DNA of 36,149 nucleotides from contig MU616860.1 of the NCBI GenBank assembly GCA_025201705.1, forward strand, positions 1-36,149, in the 5' to 3' direction. A model generated the notes under the pieces. That model had not been told where the DNA came from. It was given only the letters and a program-made list of their open reading frames with translations, and did no database searches. A program made the translations under genes and the position numbers. Within the stretch, counting starts at the first letter, position 1. Every line of letters starts with the position of its first letter. This document shows, piece after piece, positions 1 through 10,800 of this stretch. This stretch comes from Dissophora ornata. Lineage: Eukaryota; Mortierellomycota; Mortierellomycetes; Mortierellales; Mortierellaceae.

Positions 1-244
1 CTTTTTTTGGACAAGATCTACCGAGCAAACCCACCAAAAAGCCCTGCTATGCTATTCTTTCTGTGCTGCGCAAACTTGCGCCACGTCGGCTGAAGAGCCC
101 TCCCCCTTATTGTACTGTATGTACGTTGTACACACACGGTCGTGTCTACTTTGCGTCTTGTTTTGGTCCCTTTCTTTTCGTTTCGTGTTCCCATCACATG
201 TCGTGTGTACAAGTGTATTACATCTCAGTAGTCCAAAAAAAAAC

Positions 245-1503
245 TTGAACCAAGAAAAATTTCTGTTCATCGTGTTGTTCGCCCCCCAGCTGCGCTGAAC
301 AAGCGAGCCAGCCGAGCCACTCACTATTAGCTCGATGGCTCACTGTGCGCTGCTCGTTTTCCTTTTATGGTTGGACACCCCCTGCGAACAGGTCGAACGC
401 CTCGAACGGCTCGAACAAGTTGAACGCCTCGAACGGCTCGAACAACTTTCGAACTGCGGCTTGACTGAACCATTTAAAGTTGAGGCGTTCAAGGCGTTCG
501 ACCTGTTCGCAGGGGTATCTAACCATATTAGGTCTGTTGCTATCTGCTATGCAAACACGCGTGTGTCCAAAAGCAAGAGAGGCAGCCGGTTACCATTGAG
601 CATTGCCCAGCGTGTCGCCCGGTCTATTCTGTTGTTTTTATCGAGAAGGAGGCCCGCGAGCGTCTATGGAAACCAAGGTGCACAGCAACGGTGGTATGGG
701 GAAAATCCAACAGGGTCATGGAGAAAAAGAAGAAGCGGAACTGACTGGAGGGTCAGCAAGCGCGGACCGTGGATGTAGATATACGGCCGGAAGCCCTCGA
801 GCGAACGAATTGTCTATGTGCGGCAAGTCTCCAATGGAGCACGAGAATGAGCAGTGCCCTGGCGAGCAACCAGACCCTCCCCCCGAGTTTGCCGATCGGG
901 CTGCGCTAACGAGCCTCGAGGGGTTGCAGTACCTAGGAGTAATGGAAAGGAGAGGATATATGACAATCGAGCTGTTCAAGGAGGACTAAACTTGCTTGAA
1001 CTTGCCCCCCACGAAGGGCGGCAAGGGTCATCCCGGGGTTAAGCGCACCCAGTGTGTGGTAGAGAACGGATTGTGTCTCCTCAAGTGCTGGCAGCCAATT
1101 TATTCTTACACTTCTGTAGATTTGTTGTTCCAAAAATCGGATTAAACTTGACGTTCAATAAAAACAAGGTCAAAGAGGGGGTTATCGCGAACATGGCATG
1201 ACACAGGAGTGCGACGCGCACTGTTGAGAGTGAATGCCGGTGACAAATGAACAAAGGATGTGTCAAAAATCAAAAACGCCGAGATCGATGCAAGAAATCG
1301 CTTACTACATTTTTATTGACTTGCATGACTGGACCACCATGTCCGAAAGTTGTTCGAGGCGTTCGAGGCGTTCGACCTGTTCGCAGGGGGTGTCCAACCA
1401 TAAAGGAAAACGAGCAGCGCACGGTGAGCCATCGAGCCGCTCGAGCTAATAGTGAGTGGCTCGGCTGGCTCGCTTGTTCAGCGAACACAATTTTCTTGGT
1501 TCA
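245..1503. mobile_element. Non-autonomous element with long terminal inverted repeats
   Basis: Bases about 294-456 reappear inverted at about 1347-1482, covering the GCGAGCCAGCCGAGCC stretch, the CTCACTATTAGCTCGA stretch and the GAACAGGTCGAACGCCTCG stretch. The outer ends also match (TGAACCAAGAAAA at 245-258 and its complement at 1491-1503), with a short extra insert in the left arm. A third, partial inverted copy of the inner arm lies at about 478-530, so the left end can fold on itself. The interior has one open frame (603-989) with no recognisable domain and no transposase. Long inverted repeats without a transposase suggest a MITE or foldback-like element; the family is unknown. I could not define a target-site duplication. 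Confidence 0.6.
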
Positions 1504-2904
1504 GTACATTCTCGTTATAAGGGAAAGATCTTCCCTTATATCGAGGGTGGGGGGGGGGGGTCTTCAATGCAAAAACTTTAAATTTTTTCACTACACGTCT
1601 GAATCGTTCATTGGCATCGCGGCCAAAGGTATCAAAGGTATCAAAGGTATCATTGGAGTCTATAGTATCGTTGGTATGCATGGTGTCTTCCGCATCAGGA
1701 CTGTAAGGGGTCGTTGCGAGCAGCATTGAGTCGCTGAGGACGTCTAGTTGATCCCTCAAGAGGGCAGCGTAGTGCCTGGCATCGGAGTCGTCTACGTAGG
1801 CAACACTCATTTGTTGACGAAGAATCTGTTCTCTGGCGCGGTCCAACGCTTCCAGCGCGCCTTTCAAAATTTCGGCGCCAGTTTCAGGCCCGAGGATACT
1901 TGAGTCTTGCGATGAGACAAGGTCTGAGGGCAGATCAATCATCTGTAGGCCAGAGCGAATGTCAATTGCACGAATGGGTGCACAGGCTTTGATACCATTG
2001 ACATTGCTGTTCAGAGTATAGTGTTAGTCCTCAAAAATGCTGTTATCATCGTCTTCCTCATCCCCATCGACCATAATGAGACTCTCAGGAGGCAAGAAAT
2101 GATCGCCCCCACTCCTCTGAAGCGGCAGCATCGTCAATGACGTCTGTTAACCTTTTCGTTGGGCCTTTACCCAAGCAGCCCTCGATATAAACAAGTGCGC
2201 CGAAATCGTTTTGCTTCTTGATGGCATCAGCGCGATCGGGATACATGGCCATCAGCGTTTCCTGCAATACCTTCAAATCGTCATCCCTGTGTGTGTGTGA
2301 ACTTGCTCGCGTAGAGCGTCCCTCATAACCTTGGGTATAGTGGGGACATGGGCAAAGCAGTTGCGTATAGTTGACGGTGTCACGGCGTTACAAGCCTTCA
2401 CGGGACATGGATACAGGGAGGCGTTAGGAATATTCGCCTTGGCTGAATCGGCTTCTAACTTTTGATATTGTTTGATAATTGCGTCCCTGGCCTTCCATGT
2501 TGCATGAGTGGATGAACTAGAGAGTCCGAAACTTTCGCCAACTGCAGACATTGAAATGTTCGGTACGTCTTTGACGAGCTGCATATGGCGTTGGATGAAT
2601 GCATACTTTGTTGCTATCGGGATGGCTGTACGAGTGTCGGGGTGTTGTCTTTTTTTTGCGGGGTTGGGGTTGAAGTTGTTGTTGTATCGTTCGCGGAACT
2701 ACCAACATTCTTCCTCTTTTTTGTGGTTGTTTTGGTTGTTGACGTACCGGTGGTTGTTGTGGTGGTCGTGGTAGTTGTTACTACTGTCGTGGTAGTCTTT
2801 CGATCCTTGGGTACAGAGGTATTCTTAATGGTTTTGGATACATTAATGGATGTGGGCTTGGAATTCGGCTTGAGGTTGGACTTGGACTTGGTTTTGGGTG
2901 GCAT
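1478..2904 (-). pseudogene. Frameshifted helix-turn-helix-like protein gene inside the palindromic element
   Basis: A start at 2904 opens a Lys/Thr-rich basic N-terminus (MPPKTKSKSN) with a threonine run. The frame shifts at an A8 run near 2650. It then reads a segment (AIPIATKYAFIQRHMQLV, followed by ISMSAVGESFGLSSSS) that resembles a Psq/CENP-B-type helix-turn-helix. Further breaks occur at a CA repeat near 2290, near 2100, and at a TAA near 2020. The rest is acidic and helical, ends in Asp-Thr-Phe repeats, and runs out through the left palindrome. The domain call is by eye. The breaks at simple repeats suggest decay. Function unknown; a DNA-binding protein of the element is an inference. 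Confidence 0.5.
1511..1545. repeat. Left terminal palindrome of the element
   Basis: Arms of 15 bases (CTCGTTATAAGGGAA and TTCCCTTATATCGAG) flank a five-base spacer AGATC, with one mismatch between the arms. It is the inverted counterpart of the palindrome at 2955-2991. Confidence 0.85.
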
Positions 2905-2954
2905 GGTAGGCAAGCAAGGAAAAAGCATTGAAGTGAATAGAAATGACCCCCCAC

Positions 2955-2991
2955 TCTCGTTATAAGGGAAGATCTTTCCCTTATAACGAGA
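2955..2991. repeat. Right terminal palindrome of the element
   Basis: A perfect palindrome with 16-base arms (TCTCGTTATAAGGGAA and its complement) around the spacer GATCT. Its regularity compared with the left copy suggests it is recent or maintained. It lies just upstream of the start of the minus-strand gene inside the element. Confidence 0.9.
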
Positions 2992-3178
2992 ATGTACATA
3001 TAGTCTACCGTGGCCTCGTTGTTGTTTTTTTAACGCGTTCATTCGTTTTTCATTTTTGTGGTTTTCGTTCAAGACTAATCTGGTATCAAAAAACAAATCT
3101 GCGTCCACCCCACACACAACATCGTTCCCCATAGCAATGAGTCGTTTCTTGCTTCTTGCTCTTTCCCTCCCCCCCCCC

Positions 3179-4877
3179 TCAAACTGTCAGTCCGATATAC
3201 TTGTCCCGGACTTGAGCCACAAACTTTCCAACAATCTGGTTGGCTTCTGCCACAATTTTCGGTCCCGAAATATCCTCGACCAATGCGTAATCATGGACCT
3301 GTCCTTCCTTCAAATGCACCTCCAAATCCAACCCTTCCGCTGTCGCCTTCTCCACAAAGTTCTCAATCGACAGTCTCAACGTTTCCAGTCCACCAATAAA
3401 GATCAGCATCTTGGGTAACCCCACCAAGGTAGAAGCTAGGATAGGAGCCACATAAGGGCTTGTACGGATCTTGGTCAGGTTTTGTGTGTATGCCTCCACG
3501 TAGATACTGCCACCGTCGTTGGTGATATAGTCCTCTGGAGAGTCCTTGTAATGTTTTGTGCACATGACCCAGGGAGAGAAAAGGACTTGAGCTGCTGGGA
3601 GACCAATGTGTGGGTAGTCATCGCGGAGCTTTAGGGCCGTAGCAAGGCAAAGGTTGCCTCCTGCAGAGTCTCCGCCTAGACAAAGATGCATTAATAAAGA
3701 AAAACGTTAGCAACTTGACTTGAGGATCAGTCGGGCAAAATGATGGTTTTTTTTTCAGTCTGGTCAAGCTGCAACTTTACACATGACAACTCTGTGAGGG
3801 TCGATGCCCTGGTACTCGACGAGATGACTGTACGCTGCCACACACTCATTCAACGCGCCTGGATACGGAACTTCAGGTGACATGCCTAATTTACATTACA
3901 GAGAGAGAGAGTAGAGGAGGAGTGAGTGGCCACATTCATGTTCCCTTTTTGGTTATTGTTGTAGTTGTTGCTGCTGTTTGCTGGTTTTGTTTTTTTGAGA
4001 CAAAGAGATATGCGTACTGTATTCAACAGAGAGAATGCCGATCTTGACGTTGTGCTTGATTTGCAACTCCTTCATCCATGCGCGGTAGTTGCTCAAGAAC
4101 ATGAGCGCGTCGCCCATCACCATTGCACCGCCTATAGAAAGAAGCAACACGAAAAAAAAGTAAAAAAAAAAAAGGGTTAGCCCCGGTTGTCACCATGAAG
4201 GAAAAAAAGGGGGGTGGAACCGAGACCCATGGTTGGGGCAACCCAATTGACAGGCTTGAGAAAAGTACACCACAAAAAAAAAACAACAAGACACTGTTTC
4301 TCATTTTTTTTTTTACCATGGATCGCAAACATGACAATATCGCATCCGGCTCCAATGTCTGCCGCAGACACCTTATTCTTCAGATCCATCTTTGTCTTCT
4401 CCTTCGAGGATTGGTCCCTATATGGGATCCAAAAGCCATTCCATCCCTGACCCTTGACCTTGGTCGCCCATTGCTCTTTCGAAGACTGTCGGAACGTGCC
4501 GCTATTCAGATGGGCGGTCACATTGGAGGAGAAGGCCATCATGGTGCGAGACTGATTAATGTTGAGTACCCTGCCCCCCATGATCACTTTCAGCAATTGG
4601 ATCGCAAATCCTGCAAGGAGAGATTGGCCCTTGGGGGTTCGACCAAAGGCATGGCGCACAGTCGTTCGGAGGATGAGCGCGGCTAAAAAAAAAAAAAAAG
4701 GGGGAGTGAGAAAAGAGGGATAGATAAGGCATGTGGCTGAGCAATTGAAGAGACAAAAAGAGTCTTTACTTGTGTAGAGGATAAGACGGGTATAGGCAAT
4801 TGGGGTCCTGTTATGATAAAATGGTATTGAACGGTTAGCGATTACCGAGGAGAAAAGGGACCCCAAAATCTCCCCAT
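3179..4877 (-). CDS. HSL-family alpha/beta hydrolase (steryl acetyl hydrolase/esterase-like)
   Basis: Six exons fit in phase: 4846-4877, 4770-4807, 4317-4682, 4018-4131, 3781-3885 and 3179-3675, giving 383 residues with GT-AG introns. The start MGRFWGPFSP was chosen because it keeps phase through the first two short exons and has an in-frame stop upstream. Residues about 11-32 are hydrophobic and may anchor the protein in a membrane. The oxyanion-hole motif HGGA is at about 145, the nucleophile GDSAGG at Ser223, and the likely catalytic His at 346 (QVHDY). The acid position reads GGLETL, with Glu316 where many relatives have Asp. The fold class is well supported; a lipid or steryl ester esterase role is inferred from family. 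It is transcribed divergently from the BORCS8-like gene. Confidence 0.85.
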
Positions 4878-4987
4878 GTCATTGAATCTAAAGCACTTGC
4901 CAGAATTGGACGGCGTTCTGGTTCTGAGAGAAGGTCATGGCTTCACTATGTGTTGATGCTGCTGCTACGAAGGAGGTAGAGAGGGAG

Positions 4988-4988
<1 letters not shown>

Positions 4989-5074
<86 letters not shown>
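4989..5074. repeat. (GA)n microsatellite in the divergent promoter region
   Basis: An almost pure GA tract with a few AAAG interruptions, 112 bases upstream of the hydrolase start and about 730 bases upstream of the BORCS8-like start. The rest of the 930-base intergenic region (4878-5806) shows no gene. A pyrimidine/purine tract here could affect promoter structure; that is inference. Confidence 0.9.
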
Positions 5075-5078
<4 letters not shown>

Positions 5079-5806
5079 GAGTGGGAAAAGAGCCAGTGGG
5101 AAAAGGTTGGATTGGGGAACTGGAGGCATTTATAATTTTTTTTACGCTAGTTTTTTTTATTGGCCACAGTAGTCGGCTCGGGCCACGAGCATTCTGCAGC
5201 TCTTGCAAATGCAGCCCGATAATCTTTTGCCTTTTGGTGGAGATCAATGCATTCTACTACTTGGTGCCCAGTGCGATGGATTCATGAATGCAGAGCGTTA
5301 CTCGCCAACAAGCAGGCCAAACACGATCAGAGTCGTCGCTGTTGGCGCCATGGCGGCGCGCCTTTTAGCGGTCCATCGTCGCTCGAAGCGGTGCATTCCT
5401 TCGGGTCTTATTCTTTGTGCGCACACTCGATATGTATTGGTCGATCACCCTTGATAAGGCAAAGCAAGGCCGATCGCGAAAGCTCACCCACCTTTGGCTT
5501 AGGAGCTTTATACATATTACGCGTCTGAACAGATACGCTCCGCCGCCCGCTCGGCAGACGACCGAGTGTTCAAAATGCACAAGGAAATGCATCATTTTTT
5601 TTAAGCGCGTCCTCGAGCAGCGGTGAGCATCATGTTCCATGGCCATGTTGCTTGTATATAGTAGGAGTCGAGGGGGGCAAGCCACACACCATGTGCAATT
5701 GTACTTTAAAAAGAAGTGACTAGAGGAACCACGCGAACTTGCAGAAAAACACATTGGCCCACACACACATGTTCAAGGAGGCATCCTTCCCACATTCGAG
5801 GACGGC

Positions 5807-6666
5807 ATGCAAAACAACTCGCCACTGAATGCACAGCATGGAAAGGGTGTCGCTCAGACAATAGCTACAACAACAACCACCACCACTGCGACCCCTGCTA
5901 CCGCCAATGTGACAGGAACACGAGGGACAGGGGGAGTTGGAGCAGGAGCGACTGTCCATTCCTTGAGCAATGCCTCAACCGAATCTGCACCCTCTTCCCC
6001 ATCCTCAACTTATTCGTCTTGGACAGTCCCCTCGCTCGACAGCCTGTTCTCAGTACGTCGAGCCTCCGCATTTGGGGCGAGATACGGTCTCATCCCGGCG
6101 TCGCATGCCTCGACCTTGATACCTGGCCGGAAATCTCCAGCGACAAGCAGCATGTCTTTGCTTCTGGAAGGTGGTGCTGGTGTTGCCTCTCTTCAAAGCA
6201 AAGCGCGGAAAAGTGAGTCGTCATTGACAAATATGGGCCCTTTCTCACGCTATCCACAAAGTTGCTTATGGTTACTGATAAAAAAAAAACCTCCCCTCTC
6301 TATCATACAGTGTCTGCACATATGTCAGAGTCAATTACGAGCGCACTGAACGATTCGTCGCTGGTATTTTACAGAGTCAACGAGCACATCCACAAGAAAG
6401 TCCCTCAGTTCGTAGAAGAAAAGGTATAAATATTTTTTTTTCTTTCTGTGGTCTCGAAAGGGGCAATATCCTTGGGGGTGCAAAAATGCTAACATATGTC
6501 TCCTCGCCTATACTAGAAAGCACTCGTGGCGATCCGTAAGAACGTCGAGACAGCGAACCAGGACCTGGAGGATGCGCGACAGACAATCTCGGGGATACAG
6601 CGGATCACGGAGCTGGGGGCTATCGAGGCTCTTGTGAAGCGTGCGCTTGTGGCTGTCCAGAAATAA
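5807..6666 (+). CDS. BORC complex subunit 8-like protein (BORCS8/MEF2BNB family)
   Basis: Three exons (5807-6212, 6311-6423, 6517-6666) join in phase to encode 222 residues. The first 135 are a Thr/Ser/Ala-rich, probably disordered extension. The C-terminal 87 residues are compact and helical and resemble BORCS8: SLVFYRVNEHIHKKVPQFVE parallels the animal pattern of a Ser-Val-x-Leu-Tyr-Arg core followed by Glu-His-(x)n-Pro, and the ending has the same length and a similar helix. BORC recruits Arl8 to lysosome or late-endosome membranes to link them to kinesin. The Met codon opening the conserved domain is split by the first intron. The animal protein lacks the long extension. Family assignment is by motif memory and needs a profile search. 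Confidence 0.65.
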
Positions 6667-7140
6667 AGAAAAGGAACTCACATGGTGGCGGTTCTGTGAC
6701 TCCTTTTACATTGCTCTTCTCAACCTCACCTATTCTTCAATCACTGGCTGTTCTTGATCGCTACTCTTTCTCCACTGTTCTCTCTGTTGAGGAGGTATTA
6801 TGACGTTGATACAATAGCCTTTTGACGCGTTTTCTTCCTTGGCCTACTCATTTTTGGTTTAAATTGTGGTAGCTGCTCAAAGTTGAAATCACTCTCTGTT
6901 GGCTCTTGTGCGCACACCAATGTGCATTTTCCTTATGTATCGTTGTGCATTAGATAAAATGCCTGATGAAGAATTAAGCTGGGTCTGTAGTGGTGACGAG
7001 ATATCTCCGGAACTATACTTTGGGCAAATTCAGATCCGGCGGTTCAACACATTGAAGAAGAACACCAGCGTTACGCTCGTCGATTGATCAAATAATCACA
7101 TCAGCTAGACTGTCGTACATAAAATTCAGCAACGAGGAAC
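6667..7140. other. Intergenic, no gene recognised
   Basis: 3' flank of the BORCS8-like gene followed by a short open frame (6899-7087) without recognisable features. It directly precedes the 18S rDNA fragment. Confidence 0.5.
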
Positions 7141-7325
7141 TGCCTTCCTTGGATGTGGTAGCCGTTTCGCACCGGAATCGAACCCTAATTCCCCGATACC
7201 CGTCAAAACCATGGGTAGACCTCTATCCTACCATCGAAAGTTGATAGGGCCCATGCGATTCGAAAAGTTATTATGAATCACCAGACAAGCGGTTAACCCG
7301 TGTTGGTTTTTTATCTAATAAATCA
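7141..7325 (-). pseudogene. 18S rRNA gene fragment with internal deletions
   Basis: The minus strand reads the 5' quarter of eukaryotic small-subunit rRNA: TTTATTAGATAAAAAACCAA, then GGTGATTCATAATAACTTTT, CGAATCGCATGG, CTATCAACTTTCGATGG, GGGGAATTAGGGTTCGATTC and AAACGGCTACCACATCCAAG. Compared with the usual gene, about 30 bases after CGCATGG and about a dozen after GATTCCGG are missing, and several substitutions are present. It is a dispersed, non-functional piece of rDNA inserted between two protein genes. Confidence 0.9.
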
Positions 7326-7852
7326 AAGTGGAAGACGTACGCGATGTCATGGTCGGGCACAACATCTCAAGAACATCTACGTGCCCAACAGAGGCCAACT
7401 TATCTCCAGTCAAAGGATACGAATGGGAATTACCCTTGGATATTGTGAGGTACGGTGGGGTCAAGCGACAAGCACCGTCAGACTCGATGGACAATCCACG
7501 CCACACGAAGTTTGATGCTTAGTTCGCGCTTGGATTTGTGATACTGTGACGTGATTTTGATCCGATTTGCGAGTTGAAGGCGCGACTGAAGAAAACACAA
7601 AAAAAACATTAAAGCTCCTCCTCAGAGGCCCTTTTGGTTAACATCGCTCGTTCCCCCATCACGAAACCCGCTCCTTGTCCTGGAGACCCGCAAAAGAGCA
7701 CATCATCGCCTGTCTCTGCCCTGTCCACTTTTGCTCGTCCTCTGCTTCCCCTCTCCCCTCTCTCGCTCCCCTTTTCCACCCATCCGCCCTTTCACATCCT
7801 CCTTAGTCGACACGACCGTGCTCGTCTTGCTTGACAGGGATTATATCACACC
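7326..7852. other. Intergenic with a short unexplained open frame
   Basis: An open frame without an ATG runs about 7328-7522 next to the rDNA fragment (includes VGHNISRTSTCPTEANLS); I do not recognise it. The pyrimidine-rich stretch at about 7725-7800 is probably the promoter or 5' leader of the nucleoporin gene. Confidence 0.4.
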
Positions 7853-10800
7853 ATGGAGCACAAAAATAGATTCCAACCTTATGCCCGCGCAGCCCCGCGT
7901 AGGCAGCAGCCTGAGCCAGCCGTCAAGGCGGAGGACTCCAATCAGGTAAAATAAATATATACACCCCCAAAAAACCCACCCGCTGCGACGCGTTCACCAC
8001 CTCCACAGCAACGCACACTGATCTCCTCCGTCGTAATAACTCTTTGTACACATCACTGATTCAATATAGATTCCGCAAGTAATCTTGAACATTGTGAAAA
8101 AGTCATTGAATTGGCTCGGAATCACCCAGGAGGCACTCTATCCAGAAAGCCACACCCCCACTGGCAGCGACTATGCGCCTAGTATCCAGGAGGACGAAGC
8201 TGAGAATGGAGAGACCTCGACTGGCGCTGGCGCTGGCGCCTCCCACGACCATGCACCATCGTTATCTGTGGCTCCTGAGAGACTTTATCCGGATCTCCGA
8301 GAATATATCAATGCAAAGAGCGCGCCCATGGAGGAGCACGTTCTCAACGCCAGTGGCAAGGTAAGACACTGAGGACTTTTAGTTTGTGATTGTGCATGTA
8401 TCAAGGCGTCGTGGGGTACGACGTTTCTTGGTACATATCCCTGTTTTGTATTTTCGTTTTTTATGCTGATGGGGTTGTTCGTTTTTTATTATTGCCTTCG
8501 CGCCGTGTAGAGACCTGATTATGACGAAGACGAAGATATGAGGCCAGAACGCTTGGAGCGACGCCTCTGGCTGCGTAAACAGCTCATGGACAGTTTATCT
8601 AATACTGAAAACAAACTCGTAAGTGGTCCTATATCCCTTGGATCGTCTGTTGTTCTGGTGTTCGGGCATATTCTTGTGTCGTCGATCCCCTCAAAGGACA
8701 TTGCAGAAACTGATGATACATCTGGTTATTTGACTGTTCTAGTCTGCCAGCCCAATGGCGAACCCGTTTTTGGTGCCGGCTACTGCAGACAGGAGCACAA
8801 AATCTTCAGACTTTGCTACGCAAAGTCTGGAGAAATCACTTGCTTCAAGGCACGACTCACAGGAGGCCGAGAATGTAGACGATGGTAATGTTTGTCTTTT
8901 TTTTCGGAGACCTGATTCTCTCGGTATATTTTTGTAATGAGTGCTTTGTAGCTGACCAGTTCCAATGCTTTCCTATTTCTACCTTATTTTAGACGGCGAC
9001 CTTACGGAGAGAGAGCTTGCAATACTAGGAAGAATTCGCAGACTTACAGACACACCCTTGGAGGTATAGTCGTTAATTAATGGAGTGGCAACAGCGAAGG
9101 AAAGAACAAAAGGCCGAATCCGGACTAACTTGAGCGTTAACGTTACCGTGCTTAGACATCAAAGAGGAAGACATCTACAAAGTCCGATCCCCGTCTGGTA
9201 GAAGAGGTCCCAGTGCGGGATCCGCCTTCGCCTTACTCGGCTATCCGGGTAAGCTGTGCTCCTTTCTGTTCAGCTACAAGCCACGATCTAACTGTTGCCA
9301 TAATCAGTGTTTAACGCAGATGGCTCTTTCTAATAGCGCATTCATCAGGAGGTTGAACCCGCACCTAAAGCGACCCCCAAACTCCTTGACACAATCCTCC
9401 CTTACAACAAGGATTATCGAAGGCAGCGACCTACAGCTACTACACGCGACAACAACATGGACCACGCTATGCATTCAGGAGACAGTGGCTCGGACGCCGA
9501 CGAGTCAGAGCACGCAACGCTCGAGCTCCGCGACCGTAGAGGTAGTGGCGGCTATCGCCAAAGTCGGTTCCGGGAAAAGGCTCCGGACATGTCGCAGGCA
9601 TCACCTGAAAGGAGACGTCGCACGTCACGTCCGGAGCTACAGGAGGATTTGAGAACATCCAGGGGTGGACTCCAGATCAGATCACAAGTTACACCTCAGC
9701 GCCATGCACGACGCCACATCCCTGGAAGGTTCTCTGCACTCGACTCGGACGAGGAAGAGGAGTCACTGCGTCAGCATGATCTGGATAAGGTAAGAAGCTC
9801 TACGTTGTTTTTGTCCAGGCAAGCGTGGGTATTGTTTAGATCGGGTCAACACCTATACTCATCACTTTAATCTGAACAATATAGGCGCGCAGGGCACAGG
9901 AGGCATCGGGCACCTTGAGTTCCGGCTACGTTGGCTCGCACGGGAATCAGACTTCCAAGTACTCGGGCTATAAACTGCAACCTCAGCTTTATCCGACTCT
10001 TCAATATGGCCAACGCACAAAACTTTACAACCCAATGCTCGATGAGGTTCTGAAGTGGGCTTCTTCCACGAACGAGCGTTCGGCGCCCACGGGCAAGGCA
10101 GCGGAGCACAAAGTGAGCTTTGCAGAGTCGATTGTATCGGAAGTGAAGTCGGCTGCGCCCGCCGTCATTGGCACGCTCGCTGCCGCTGCCGCTGCGGCAG
10201 GAGTGGTAAAGATGGCTTCGGACTGGGCGTCTGCGGGGATAAAGCTCCCGGACTACTCCAACAAGTGGAAGTGTCCGACATGCGATGGGCACAATGATGA
10301 GAAGCTAGAAAAGTGTGCCTCTTGCGAGACCGGTAAGCCTGGCCTCAAGAAGACTGAGCAGAAGGCCCCTGCAATGCCTGCACTCTTCACCCCGTCGTTT
10401 GGCTCTTTGACACCAGCAGTCACTACTGCAAGCGACAAGGACAAGGAGAAAGAAAAGGACAAGCCAGCTGCAACGAACATTTGGAAGGTCTCTGCTAGCA
10501 CCGACAAGTGGAAATGCCCAACGTGCGATGTCTCGAACGACAACACGTTAAACAAGTGCCCGTGCTGCGAAACAAACAAGCCAGGCGCGAAGGCTGCAGA
10601 GCAGAAGGCTCCTGCGTTACCTTCACTTTTCTCGCCTGCTGCGGGATTGACTACGTTTAGTGCGACCACCGCGCCCCCCTTGTTCAGTTTTGGTGCCCCC
10701 CCAGCCTCGCTCGCAACTAAACCAACGCCAGTGGCCGCAGATAGTGGATCTGCCGAGAAGGATAAGGCTCCAAAGAACATTTGGGGTCCGCAGGATACCA

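Larger units (their letters stand above)
1505..2997 (-). mobile_element. Mobile element with palindromic terminal inverted repeats
   Basis: Both ends carry the same sequence in opposite orientation, beginning GTACATTCTCGTTATAAGGG. Each end is itself a hairpin-forming palindrome, so the termini are palindromes within inverted repeats. Similarity continues inward through a G-rich tract and TTCAATGC. Between the ends lies one decayed minus-strand gene starting about 90 bases inside the right terminus. The layout is that of a DNA transposon, but no DDE catalytic domain is visible, so it is either non-autonomous or of an unfamiliar type. It abuts the right end of the neighbouring inverted-repeat element. 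Confidence 0.6.

Noticed and set aside
5365..5766. 133-codon minus-strand open frame upstream of the BORCS8-like gene
   Set aside because: No domain, irregular composition, and it overlaps the probable promoter and leader of the BORCS8-like gene.
7150..7260. Possible tRNA gene (GGTTCGATTCC-like box on the minus strand)
   Set aside because: The motif belongs to the 18S rRNA stretch GGGTTCGATTCCGG; the flanks match rRNA and no cloverleaf forms.
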